From contig JBBIQS010000033.1 in NCBI GenBank assembly GCA_037442205.1, positions 1 to 64,000 on the forward strand: 64,000 nucleotides of DNA. Direction: 5' to 3'. Shown one piece after another: positions 35,538-46,352 of the stretch. Each line of letters begins with the position of its first letter. Position 1 is the first letter of the stretch. This DNA comes from JBBIQS01 sp037442205. GTDB taxonomy: Bacteria; Myxococcota; Myxococcia; Myxococcales; UBA5297. The notes beneath the pieces are model-generated. The model was not told the DNA's origin and did no database searches. It saw nothing but the letters and a program-made list of their open reading frames with translations. Position numbers and translations under genes: made by a program.

Positions 35538-38500
35538 ATGAATCGCCGTCTCCTCCTGGTCGCCGGGTTGATCCTGGCTGGCGCCGGATGCACCAGCGAC
35601 GTTCCGCACTCCAACCCGTACGATCCCCAGTCGCCGACCACGGCCCAGGCCAAGTCGCGGCTGGTGGGACGGGTTTCGTTGGAGGGCAAGGGCGACGCCG
35701 ACGATCGCTCGGGGGTGCGGGTGGCGCTGACGGCGTTGGGCCTGGAGTCCTCCACCGTCGCCGACGGGAGCTGGACGCTGGATCAGGTCCCGCCCGGAAC
35801 CTGGTCGCTGGAGGTGTCGAAGGAGGGCTACCGGACCGGCACCATCTACCCGGTGGTGGTGACTCTCGACCAGGGCGGCGCCGAGGTTCAGGTGCCGGCC
35901 ATCGGGTTGCAGCGGTCGCGCGGGTCGGTGCGCGGCAAGGCGCTGCTCGAGGGCGAGGACGTCAGCGCCGGCATCTCGGTGTCGCTCTCCAACGGCGCTG
36001 GCTCCGGCCAGACCGACGCCACGGGCGAGTTCGTGCTCTCGGGGATCGCCAGCGGCACCTACGAGGTCAGCTACTCCAAGGTGGCCTTCCGCGACGTCCG
36101 GGTCGGAAACGTAGTGGTGGCGCCCGACGGGACCACCGTGCTGGCCCCGGTGACCCTCTCCTCGAACCCGGGATCGCTCAGCGGCCGGGTAATCGTGCGC
36201 GGCGCGGCCAACAGCGACGGCGTGCTGGTGACCGCCGACGGCATGACCTTGGGCGGCCACCACAACGTGGTGCAGGTGACCACCGCCGCCGATCCCAGCG
36301 GTCAGAAGCCGGACGGGTCGTTCACGCTGTCCAACGTGGCGGCCGGCCTCTACAACGTCATCTTCACCAAGGACAACTACATCACCGAGCAGGTCTCGGT
36401 GGCGGTCACGCCGGAGAAGGAGAGCGTGCTGGCCCCGGTGACCATGACCGGCGCCGTGGGGGCGCTGACCGGAACGGCCACCCTGGCCGGAGCCCTCGAC
36501 CACTCGGGGATCGAGGTGTCGCTGACCCCGCAGCCGACCACGGCCAACCCCAACCCCTCGGTGGCGGCGGCGGCCATCACCGACAGCGCGGGCACCTGGC
36601 GGCTGGAGGGGCTGCCGGTGGGCAACTACGACCTCCTCTACAAGAAGCGGCCCGGCTACCAGGACAAGACTGGCACGGCCACGGTGGTGCGCGATGCGGT
36701 GGTGTCCGCCGGCGCCGTGGTGCTCGCCGAAATCCCCGGTGAGATCAGAGGCCGGGTGCTGCTGGAGGGCTTCGCCGCCGGGGCCGATCTCTCGGGCACC
36801 TCGGTGCGCCTCGACGGCCATCCGGCGGTGACCACCGACGCCCAGGGCAACTACTCGGTCACCGGCAGCGGCGGCGCCCACCTGCTGCACGTCACGCGCA
36901 CCGGCTACACCGAGGCCAAGGTCCAGGTGGCCATCGCCGCCGGCGACATCCTGACCCTCGACGACGTGACCCTGGCCAAGGCCCGCGGCAGCGTCTTCGG
37001 GATCCTGGCGGTCGAGGAGCGCTCCGACGCCTCGGGAGTGCTGGTGACGCTCTCCAGCGCCACCGAGCCCTCGTTCACCGCGCTCACCGACTCGCGCGGG
37101 GCCTTCCGCTTCTCCGGCGTGCCGGTGGGCACCTGGCAGCTCGACGCCAGCCTGCCCAATTACCTGGGCATCCCCACCGCCACCGCCACCGTGGCCGCCA
37201 ACCTCGACACCGAGGCCCCCTCGGCCACCGCCCCCGCGGCCAGCAGGACCCTGTCGCTGCGCCGCGACGCCGCCATCCTGGGAACGGTCCACTACAGCGC
37301 CGGCAGCGATCAGTCGGGCGTGAACGCCGACCTCTCTGGCGCCGACGTCAACGGGGTGGTGGTCCACCTCACCGCCCGCAGCGATGTTTCCGGGGCCTTC
37401 TCCTTCACCGGGTTGCCGCCGGGCGGCTATCGGCTCTCCCTCGCGCTGCAGGACTACGAGGCCGCCGACCTGGGCTCGGTGGCGCTGGCCGCCGGGCAGA
37501 CGGTGACCCTGGGGGCGGCGAGCCTTTCCCGCTCCCGCGGCGACGCCGCCGGCCAGTTCCTGCTTACCGGCGCCTCCAGCCACGACAACATCAAGGTCAC
37601 CCTCTCCGGAACCGGGGCCATCGCCGGCACGACGGTCAGCGTCCTGACCGATCCTCTCGGCAACTTCTCCGCCGCCGGCCTGCCGGTGGGCACCTACAGC
37701 GTCGCCGCCACCAAGGCCCCGGACTGGGCCTCGCAGACCGGCTCGCTCACCGTCACCCGCAACGCGGTCGGCCAGCTGGTCGGCTCGCCGCTGTCGCTGA
37801 CCGTGATCTCCACCGCCAGCGTCGCCGGCAAGGTGACGGTCGAGAAGGGCGCCACCGCCGGAACCTCGGTGCGACTGCAGGGCAAGGACCTGCGCGGAGT
37901 GGCGGTCGATCTCACGGCCCAGTCGGACGCCACCGGCGCCTTCCTCTTCTCCAACCTGGTGGGCGGCGACTACCAGCTCGGCTATTCGCGCACCGGCTTC
38001 GAGGCCACCTCCTCCACCGCCTTCCGGGTGGCCAGCGCCGCGGCGGTGACCGCCCCCGACGTCGTGCTGCGGGTGCTGCGCGGGACGGTCAGCGGAACAG
38101 TGAAGCTCGACCCGGGCACGGTGGTGGGCTTCGCCGTCGGCACCGATTTCTCGGGAGCGCGGGTGGCGCTGCTCGATGAGACCGGGGCCGAGGTGGATCG
38201 CACCGTCACCGACGCCAGCGGCGCCTTCCAGTTCCGGGCCGTTGCCGTCAGCCTGGTCACCGGCCTGAGCCACACCGTCAATGCCTCGCTCGACCACTTC
38301 AAGACCGCCAGCGCCCAGGTGCAGGTGGCCGCCAATGGAAACACTCCGGTCGGCCCGCTGACCCTGCTGCTACAGCCCGGCTCGATGACCGGCTTTGCCT
38401 ACCTCAACGACAACGTCGGCAACTCCGGGCGCAACGCCGACAGCACCGGGATCGCGGTCTCGGTCTCCGGCGTGGCCTACAACGGAGTGACCTACAGCAA

Positions 38501-41500
38501 GGCCAGCGCCGGCACCGCCGCCAACGGCTCCTGGTCGATCGCCGACCTGCCGCCCGGGACCTTCGACCTGCACATCACCTCCACCGATCGCGCCTGCCTG
38601 GGCGGCGGGACCTTCCCGGTGCGCTCCGCAGTGGCCACCGCCGCCGCCAGTGCCGACTGCTTCGACACCCTGGCTCCCACCGGGCTGACCCTGGTCGCCG
38701 CGCCGGCCTGGACCAGCGCCACTTCCCTGACTCTTTCCCTGGCCAGCCCGGCGGTGGACAACACCAAGCCGACCTCCAACCTGCGCGGCTACCAGTACGT
38801 CAAGGGGCGGCTGCCGGACTGGACTGCCGCCGCCATCGTCGCCCAGACCCCGGCCCAGATGATCTTCAGCCTCGACCTCAACGCCGAGAACACGCTGTGG
38901 GTGCGGGCCGTCGACTGGCTGGGCAACGCCGGTCCCGCCAGCTACGCGGTGGTCCGCCAGGACAGCGTGGCGCCGGCAACCCCGGTGATCCACACCCCGC
39001 GCACCTACCTCAGCGCCACCACCACCTCGGTCAGCCTGAGCGGCGCCGAGGGCGACGCCACCTTCGACAGCTACCTGGTGTGCAGCTCCGAGCGGCCGGC
39101 GGCGGTCGCCTGCCCGGCGCTGCCCGACTGCGCCCTGGCAAAGTCGCCGGCCTCGTTCGCGCTCTCGCTGACCGCGGGCAACCGCACCTGCCTGTGGGCC
39201 CAGAGCAGGGACATGGCCGGGAACACCAGCGCGCTGGCCGGCCCGACCCCGGTGGTGTGCGACGTCTCGCGGCCGGGCGCGCCCTCCATCAGCCCGGTGT
39301 ACGACCCCTCGCTCTACACCGTGCGCGCCGGCAGCGTGGACGTCTTCGTCGCCGCCGGGCCGGTGGACGCGCCGCTGGGCGACCTGAACCATCCCTACCG
39401 CGGCGTCGACTATCTGGAGGTGGACAGCGGCGGCGGCTTCGTCCCGCTCTGCGCCGGCTGCCGCTCGGCGACCGATCCCAACGCCTGGGATCCCTGCTCC
39501 AGCACTTGCACCTGTGCTGACCCGGCGCTGCGCTGCGCCACCGTCCGCAGCGGGGGCGTCAGCTCGCGCGAGCTGCGTTCGATCAACGTGCCGCTGGTCG
39601 CCGGGGCGACCAACCGCATCTCAGTGCGCGCGGTGGACCTGGCGGGCAACATCGGCGACGGCGCCTCGATCATCGTCGGGACCGAGGGGACGCGCGTCTT
39701 CGCCCAAGGGATCGGGCCGCAGATGGCGCCCCGCTTCTACAAGAACATGGTCGCCTACTCGAACAACGGCCTTGCCTCGATGGCCCAGCTCGACGCCCGC
39801 CGGGTTCCGCTCGTCACCTGCTCGCCGGCCGGTGAGGTCGCCCAGATGTCCTTCCTGCGCTCGCAGTCGTGCCAGGGGATGTCCGTCGCCCCGGAGTCCT
39901 TGGCTGCCATCGGGCAGCTCGGGGTGTACTACATCGCCCAGGCCTCGACGTGCGTGACGCCGCCCTGCCCGAGCAGCGATTTCAAGTCCATCAAGCGGGC
40001 GGACCTGCCGGGCATCGCCAGCTGCATGAGCGGCCTCGAGATCCTGGGGCCGACCAAGACTCCTGGCCTGCTCTCTTCGGTGCAATTCTTCGAGAGCGTC
40101 GCGGTCTCCGGACCGGTGCTGGCCTGGGTGGTGGCCGACGACTGGAGCGCTCAGGTCCCCGACACCAAGTCGGTCTTCTGGTGCCAGCTCGACCCGACCT
40201 CCAAGGCCTGCAGCGGTGCCGTGCACCCGCTGGGGGCCGCGGCCGGGCCGGGGCACGTCGCCGGGCTGCGCGCCGCCGGCGACTGGCTGTTCTGGGCCTC
40301 GGAGGTCGTCTCGGGCGCGAACTGCCAGGTGGGGCCGCAGCCGCCCAAGTACCGCTGGAGGGCCTCGTACGTGGGCGCCGCCCGTGCCTGGACCGCCGGC
40401 GCTGCCCATGCTGCCGGAGACCTCGTCTGGCCGACCACCCCCAACGGCCACGCCTACCGGGCGACGAGCGCCGGGACCTCCGGCGCGACCGAGCCGGCCT
40501 GGCCGGTCCCCGTCCTGCCCACGGCGTCGCCCGGCTCGGGGCCGACGGTGGCCGACGGCACGGTGGTCTGGACCGAGATGAGCTGGACGCTGGACGCCGA
40601 GCAGGCGGCCATCTCGGCCGACGGCAAGCTGATCTTCACCGCTGACAACTCCCAGGAACTCCCCTGGACCGCCTCGACGCTCTTCTCGGCCTACGCGCTG
40701 GTGAAGCCCACCGTCGCCAACGGCTTCTTCTACCGGGCGACCCAGACCACCGGCGCGTCGTCGTTCTCCGGCCGCAGCGGCCTGGCGGAGCCGGCCTGGC
40801 CCACCACGATGGGCGCGACGGTCGTTGACAACGAGATCACCTGGACCGCCACCGTGACCACCGACCACATGGCGCCGCCCGCGGTCTATCGGATTCGCAG
40901 CGCCGGTCCGGATGGGCTCTGGGGAACCGCCGACGACCCGGCGCCGGCGAAGAACCAGGGGACGCGCGAGGTGGCCCGGGGCGGGCTGGCCATCGAGCCG
41001 GGCCGGGCCATCGTGCTCAGCCAGACCATCTCCGGCTCGAGCATCACCGACTGGGAGGCCGCCCCCGACGGCACCTTCAAGTCGGATCCGACCGGCGGCC
41101 CGAGCTACCTGCGCCACCTGTCCGCCGGCGGCGCCGAGCTCAGCAGCCCCGAGATCGACCACGGCCTGTTCGTCTACGCCTACGGCATGAACCAGACCGC
41201 CGATCTGGTCGCGGTGGACCTCTCCTCTCAGCGCTGGGAGAGCTCGGTCAGCCGCGAGGACTACCAGACCATCGCCGAGGACGGGACGGTGCTGGTGCTG
41301 CGCAACGACATCGTCACCCGGTGGTTGGCGGTGCGCGACCCCGACGGCAGCGAGCGGACGACTCTTCTGGCCGACTTCGCGGGCTACTCCGGAAGCACTC
41401 CGCCGCTGGCGGTCACCGGCAAGGACGTGCTCTACCAGGTCGCCGGCGGCATCAAGATCCTCAACGCCGGCCCCGACGGGAAGCTCCTCACCGCCGACGA

Positions 41501-42323
41501 TCCCGCGCCGACGGTCGTTTCGCTCGCGACCCTGTGCCTCGCCGCGCTGTCGGCCAGCGAGGGCAACGCCGCCTACTTCGTCGGCCCGTGCAACGGGCAG
41601 GGAGGCGTCACCAGCGTGCAGTCGGGGTACGCCTTGCTCCGCCCTTCGCCCGGAGGCTCGCTGCAAGGGGTGGCACCGGTGGCGCTGGCGGCGCCGGCGA
41701 CCGGAAACACGCTCGAAAGCTGGAGCGCGCCCGCGGTGTCGGCGAACTTGGTCGCTTGGCGGGAGCGAACCTCCAGCTGGGCTCAGGATCTCCGCATCCA
41801 GACCATCGGCGGCGCGCCGCCTGCGCTGTCAGCCACTGCCACCAGCTTCGCCTGCTGGCGCGTGCAGGCTTCCGCGGGGCTGCCGGGGAGCACCATCTGC
41901 GACGTGTCGGGCAACTGGCCCACCTCCGGCTCAGGGCTGAGTTGGCAGGCCGCGTCCGGTTGGAACCTGGCGCTCCTGATCTCCGGCCGGCTCTTCTTCT
42001 ACGACGGCGGCCCGGGGGGCATCTACCTTTCCCCCTTTGGGAACACCGCCGTCGGCTACGAGGTGCCGCTCGGACCGCTGGTTCCCGACACCAGCGGCGG
42101 CAGCAGGAACGGGATCTCCTTCGCCGGCAACTACCTCGCGCTCATCGCCAGCTCGCCCACGCAGTCGGCGCAGGTCTTCCTGTGGGACAAGTCGAGCCAG
42201 GCGCTCATGCAGAGGACCACCCATTTCTCGGAGAAGAGAACGGTGCAGGTGGCGCCCTCGGGGCGGATGGTCTGGGGAGATACCCTGTTCGCCAGCCCCG
42301 CGACCTTCGTCTTCTTGCCTTGA
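35538..42323 (+). CDS. giant lipoprotein with repeated carboxypeptidase-regulatory-like domains
   Basis: 2261 residues. Lipoprotein signal MNRRLLLVAGLILAGAGC with Cys18. Residues about 40-1050 hold some eleven or twelve CarboxypepD_reg/Cna_B-like units: GRV-LEG-SGV.V.L - TD..G.F.-..LP.GTY.L-..GY.....V.V..G....PV.L....GS..G. Residues ~1050-1390 are Ig/FN3-like (VRAVDWLGNAGPASY; DMAGNTSALAGP) with a Cys-rich insert. The rest resembles a TolB/beta-propeller region (VAYSNNG; FVYAYGMNQTADLVAVDL). Two modules near 1611-1681 and 1708-1774 resemble carbohydrate-binding-type repeats (YRATSAGTSGATEPAWP...DGTVVWTE). No catalytic motif was seen. A large surface adhesin or stalk is likely; its partner is unknown. 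Confidence 0.85.
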   Translation: MNRRLLLVAGLILAGAGCTSDVPHSNPYDPQSPTTAQAKSRLVGRVSLEGKGDADDRSGVRVALTALGLESSTVADGSWTLDQVPPGTWSLEVSKEGYRTGTIYPVVVTLDQGGAEVQVPAIGLQRSRGSVRGKALLEGEDVSAGISVSLSNGAGSGQTDATGEFVLSGIASGTYEVSYSKVAFRDVRVGNVVVAPDGTTVLAPVTLSSNPGSLSGRVIVRGAANSDGVLVTADGMTLGGHHNVVQVTTAADPSGQKPDGSFTLSNVAAGLYNVIFTKDNYITEQVSVAVTPEKESVLAPVTMTGAVGALTGTATLAGALDHSGIEVSLTPQPTTANPNPSVAAAAITDSAGTWRLEGLPVGNYDLLYKKRPGYQDKTGTATVVRDAVVSAGAVVLAEIPGEIRGRVLLEGFAAGADLSGTSVRLDGHPAVTTDAQGNYSVTGSGGAHLLHVTRTGYTEAKVQVAIAAGDILTLDDVTLAKARGSVFGILAVEERSDASGVLVTLSSATEPSFTALTDSRGAFRFSGVPVGTWQLDASLPNYLGIPTATATVAANLDTEAPSATAPAASRTLSLRRDAAILGTVHYSAGSDQSGVNADLSGADVNGVVVHLTARSDVSGAFSFTGLPPGGYRLSLALQDYEAADLGSVALAAGQTVTLGAASLSRSRGDAAGQFLLTGASSHDNIKVTLSGTGAIAGTTVSVLTDPLGNFSAAGLPVGTYSVAATKAPDWASQTGSLTVTRNAVGQLVGSPLSLTVISTASVAGKVTVEKGATAGTSVRLQGKDLRGVAVDLTAQSDATGAFLFSNLVGGDYQLGYSRTGFEATSSTAFRVASAAAVTAPDVVLRVLRGTVSGTVKLDPGTVVGFAVGTDFSGARVALLDETGAEVDRTVTDASGAFQFRAVAVSLVTGLSHTVNASLDHFKTASAQVQVAANGNTPVGPLTLLLQPGSMTGFAYLNDNVGNSGRNADSTGIAVSVSGVAYNGVTYSKASAGTAANGSWSIADLPPGTFDLHITSTDRACLGGGTFPVRSAVATAAASADCFDTLAPTGLTLVAAPAWTSATSLTLSLASPAVDNTKPTSNLRGYQYVKGRLPDWTAAAIVAQTPAQMIFSLDLNAENTLWVRAVDWLGNAGPASYAVVRQDSVAPATPVIHTPRTYLSATTTSVSLSGAEGDATFDSYLVCSSERPAAVACPALPDCALAKSPASFALSLTAGNRTCLWAQSRDMAGNTSALAGPTPVVCDVSRPGAPSISPVYDPSLYTVRAGSVDVFVAAGPVDAPLGDLNHPYRGVDYLEVDSGGGFVPLCAGCRSATDPNAWDPCSSTCTCADPALRCATVRSGGVSSRELRSINVPLVAGATNRISVRAVDLAGNIGDGASIIVGTEGTRVFAQGIGPQMAPRFYKNMVAYSNNGLASMAQLDARRVPLVTCSPAGEVAQMSFLRSQSCQGMSVAPESLAAIGQLGVYYIAQASTCVTPPCPSSDFKSIKRADLPGIASCMSGLEILGPTKTPGLLSSVQFFESVAVSGPVLAWVVADDWSAQVPDTKSVFWCQLDPTSKACSGAVHPLGAAAGPGHVAGLRAAGDWLFWASEVVSGANCQVGPQPPKYRWRASYVGAARAWTAGAAHAAGDLVWPTTPNGHAYRATSAGTSGATEPAWPVPVLPTASPGSGPTVADGTVVWTEMSWTLDAEQAAISADGKLIFTADNSQELPWTASTLFSAYALVKPTVANGFFYRATQTTGASSFSGRSGLAEPAWPTTMGATVVDNEITWTATVTTDHMAPPAVYRIRSAGPDGLWGTADDPAPAKNQGTREVARGGLAIEPGRAIVLSQTISGSSITDWEAAPDGTFKSDPTGGPSYLRHLSAGGAELSSPEIDHGLFVYAYGMNQTADLVAVDLSSQRWESSVSREDYQTIAEDGTVLVLRNDIVTRWLAVRDPDGSERTTLLADFAGYSGSTPPLAVTGKDVLYQVAGGIKILNAGPDGKLLTADDPAPTVVSLATLCLAALSASEGNAAYFVGPCNGQGGVTSVQSGYALLRPSPGGSLQGVAPVALAAPATGNTLESWSAPAVSANLVAWRERTSSWAQDLRIQTIGGAPPALSATATSFACWRVQASAGLPGSTICDVSGNWPTSGSGLSWQAASGWNLALLISGRLFFYDGGPGGIYLSPFGNTAVGYEVPLGPLVPDTSGGSRNGISFAGNYLALIASSPTQSAQVFLWDKSSQALMQRTTHFSEKRTVQVAPSGRMVWGDTLFASPATFVFLP

Positions 42324-43113
42324 GGTGAGCCCGGGCCTCCGGCCCACAGTGCCGCCCGCCCGGAGCAGCGGGCGGCACCGACCTCCTCGACCTGCCTCGG
42401 CCTCAAGCGCTTGGCCCCCCGGGCACCTCCTCGACCTGCCTCGGCCTCAAGCGCTTGGCCCCCCGGGCACCTCCGGAGCACGTCCGAGGGCAAGCTCTTG
42501 CGCTCCGGGCAGCTCCGGAGCACGTCCGAGGGCAAGCCCTTGCGCTCCGGGCACCTCCGGAGCACGTCCGAGGGCAAGCTCTTGCGCTCCGGGCACCTCC
42601 GGAGCTGCCCGAGGCTGAAAGGCAGGTCAGGTCAGGCACCTCCCGAGCTGCCCTGGACTGAAAAGCAGTTCAGGTCAGGCAGCCTCCGAGGTGCCCGAGG
42701 CTGAAAGGAAGTGCAGGTACGGGCAGGTCCGGAGCCGACTGAGGCGAGGCACGCCAAGGTCCGCGGGGCGAAGTCGCGCTGCGGGTTGAGTGCGGCGCCC
42801 CGCCGCGAGGCCGCCGACTGAGGATCGAGAACGAGCTTCGGCGTGCTGCCGGCCAGACCACGGGGCAGGCGCTCAAGTCGAGGCTGCGCCGGCTCGCCGT
42901 TCGGGCTCGCGCTCGCGGCCCGCCCGTCCTTCTCTTGAGGTTGGGCCCCCGCGGCTTGCCGGGCATCTGGCCGTTCGCCGAGCCTGTCTCCGAGTGCTCC
43001 GCCGCCCGTCGGTCCTGCGGATCGCGGGTGCTTATGTTTTCGCTGTCCTGCGCCCCCGAGCGTCCCGGGCGGGCGCGGCCCGAAAAGGCACGGCGAAAAG
43101 GAGCAGACAAAGG
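42324..43113. other. long intergenic region upstream of ftsH, containing the repeat array
   Basis: 790 bp. 42324-42382 begins with a GC-rich hairpin (GGGCCTCCGGCCC). 42383-42726 is the tandem array listed separately. 42727-43113 holds no gene that I can support; open frames there are mixed-strand and Arg/Pro-rich. A TATGTT near 43033 may be part of the ftsH promoter. Confidence 0.4.
42383..42726. repeat. tandem array of eight 42-44 bp units
   Basis: Boundaries: 42383, 42427, 42471, 42513, 42555, 42597, 42640, 42683. Units 1-2 (44 bp) are identical (CTCCTCGACCTGCCTCGGCC start). Units 3-5 (42 bp) differ at one or two positions and contain CTCCGGAG and CACGTCCGAGGGCAAG. Units 6-8 (43-44 bp) have diverged (GAGGCTGAAAGG..CAGGTCAGG). 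All end in GGGCA(C/G) or similar. There is no repeat/spacer alternation, so it is not a CRISPR array. Unit length of 42 keeps frames open on both strands, but no start and no codon bias suggest coding. Confidence 0.85.
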
Positions 43114-45126
<2,013 letters not shown>

Positions 45127-45149
45127 ATTCAAGCCGAGGGCGCGACGAA

Positions 45150-45518
45150 ATGGCTTTCGTCAAGTTGGGGCGCGGCCACGGGGCCAAGAAGCAGCTCTTT
45201 CAGCGGGGGCTGCGGAGGGGGTTTCTGACCATCCAGGAGATCGAGAGCTCTCTGCCGCCGGGGACGATGACCGCGGCCGAGCGCTGGCTGCTCTATTACT
45301 CGCTGCGCGCCGCCGAGATCGAGCTGCGCGACGAGACCGGCAACCTGGTGACCGTGCAGCCGCTGTCGCAGGAGGAGCTCAGCCGGCTGGCCAGCGAGCG
45401 CCAGCAGGGCGAGGCGCCGCCGGCCGAGCAGCCTGCCGAGGCGCTCGACTCGGAGGAGGCGAGGCAGATCGAGGAGGCGCTGGCGGCGATGGAGAAGGGC
45501 GCCGCCGACTCCCAGTAG
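45150..45518 (+). CDS. small protein resembling sigma70 region 1.1
   Basis: 122 residues, 24 nt after ftsH. Residues 10-60 (KKQLFQRGLRRGFLTIQEIESSLPPGTMTAAERWLLYYSLRAAEIELRDETGNLV) follow the pattern of sigma70 region 1.1: a basic helix, G-F/Y-L-T-x-x-E-I/V, L-P, then a helix pair and an I.L.D strand. The remainder is acidic and disordered (QEELSRLASERQQGEAPPAEQ..EEARQIEEALAAMEKG). No region 1.2-4 follows. In full sigma factors region 1.1 shields promoter-binding and occupies the RNA polymerase main channel. A free copy might bind RNA polymerase; this is inference from pattern, not alignment. A palindromic promoter lies immediately after it. Confidence 0.65.
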   Translation: MAFVKLGRGHGAKKQLFQRGLRRGFLTIQEIESSLPPGTMTAAERWLLYYSLRAAEIELRDETGNLVTVQPLSQEELSRLASERQQGEAPPAEQPAEALDSEEARQIEEALAAMEKGAADSQ

Positions 45519-45550
45519 CGATTTGACACCTCAAATCGGGTGCTTAGGTT
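45519..45550 (+). promoter_or_regulatory. grpE promoter with overlapping palindromic operator
   Basis: CGATTTGACACCTCAAATCG (45519-45538) is a perfect inverted repeat with 8-bp arms and a 4-nt centre. It contains TTGACA (45523-45528), followed after 16 nt by TAGGTT (45545-45550), 51 nt before the grpE start. The repeat covers the -35, the place for a repressor. It is not the CIRCE element of HrcA (TTAGCACTC). Confidence 0.55.
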
Positions 45551-45601
45551 GCGCCTGCCGCGCCCCCAGAGGGGCGACAGGCGCGCCAGGAGCCGACAGA
45601 C

Positions 45602-46252
45602 TTGAACCCGACCGATTCCGCGCCGCAGGGCGCTCCCGAGCCCAAGGCCCCCGCCCCTGAGGCGGCCCAGGCCGAGCAGCCCGAGAAGACCACTCCCCAG
45701 GCGATCAACCCGCTGCTCCTCGAGGAGCTGCGCTCGGAGCTCAACGGCGCACGGGCCGAGTTGGCCGCGGCGCACAAGGAGCGAGAGCAGCAGGGCAAGC
45801 GGCTGGACGAGATCGCCCGGGCCTACAGCGGCTTGCTCGCCGACCAGAAGGAGTTCCGCCAGCGCCTGGAGCGCGAAAAGGAGCGGGTGCTCTTGGGCGA
45901 GCGGGGCAAGGTGGCGCTTGGCCTGCTGGAGCTGGGCGACGAGCTGGAGCGGGCGCTTTCGGCAGCCCGCCAGGACGAGGGGCCGCTGGCGCAGGGGGTG
46001 CGGCTGATCCGCGAGGGGCTGCTCAAGCGGCTGTCAGCGATGGGCATCGAGCGGATGGAACTGGTCGGCAAGCCCTACGACCCGGAGCTGGCCGAGGCGG
46101 TGGACTTGGTGCCGGTAGCGGACAAGGCCCAGGACGACACGGTGGTGGCCGAGGCGGTGCCGGGCTATCGGCTGGGCGAGCGGGTGTTGCGGCCGGCGCG
46201 GGTGCGGGTGGCGCGCTACATGGCGCCCCCGGCGCAGCCGGCGCAGGCCTGA
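45602..46252 (+). CDS. grpE: GrpE, nucleotide exchange factor of DnaK
   Basis: 216 residues with a TTG start; AGGAG lies about 12 nt upstream. An Ala/Pro-rich N-terminus is followed by a long coiled coil (EELRSELNGARAELAAAHKEREQQGKRLDEI..YSGLLADQKEFRQRLEREKERVL). The beta-wing holds the GrpE signature (GKPYDPELAEAVDLVP...DDTVVAEAVPGYRLGERVLRPARVRVA). It releases ADP from DnaK. dnaK is not in the window. The palindromic promoter upstream probably controls it. The sequence is somewhat diverged from classical GrpE, but the wing is clear. Confidence 0.85.
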   Translation: MNPTDSAPQGAPEPKAPAPEAAQAEQPEKTTPQAINPLLLEELRSELNGARAELAAAHKEREQQGKRLDEIARAYSGLLADQKEFRQRLEREKERVLLGERGKVALGLLELGDELERALSAARQDEGPLAQGVRLIREGLLKRLSAMGIERMELVGKPYDPELAEAVDLVPVADKAQDDTVVAEAVPGYRLGERVLRPARVRVARYMAPPAQPAQA

Positions 46253-46352
46253 GCGGCTTGGCGAGCGCTCGGCGGGAATGAGAGATCCCGCCGCCCGGTT
46301 TGTGGCAGTGACGCAGATCTGCCATTTCGAATCCAAACGCGGAGCATTCTCC

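Noticed and set aside
42403..42704. Repetitive reading frames on both strands in the repeat array (CPRTCSGGARSARA-type repeats)
   Set aside because: They are open only because the unit is about 42 bp (a multiple of three). No ribosome site or codon bias supports translation.
42383..42726. CRISPR array
   Set aside because: Units follow each other directly with no unique spacers, the units drift in sequence, and no cas gene is present.
45519..45538. Intrinsic terminator after the sigma-1.1-like gene
   Set aside because: The stem is AT-rich with 8 bp and no T run follows. Overlap with a TTGACA -35 makes an operator more likely.
45602..46252. CIRCE/HrcA control of grpE
   Set aside because: No TTAGCACTC-N9-GAGTGCTAA element was seen before grpE, and no hrcA gene is next to it.
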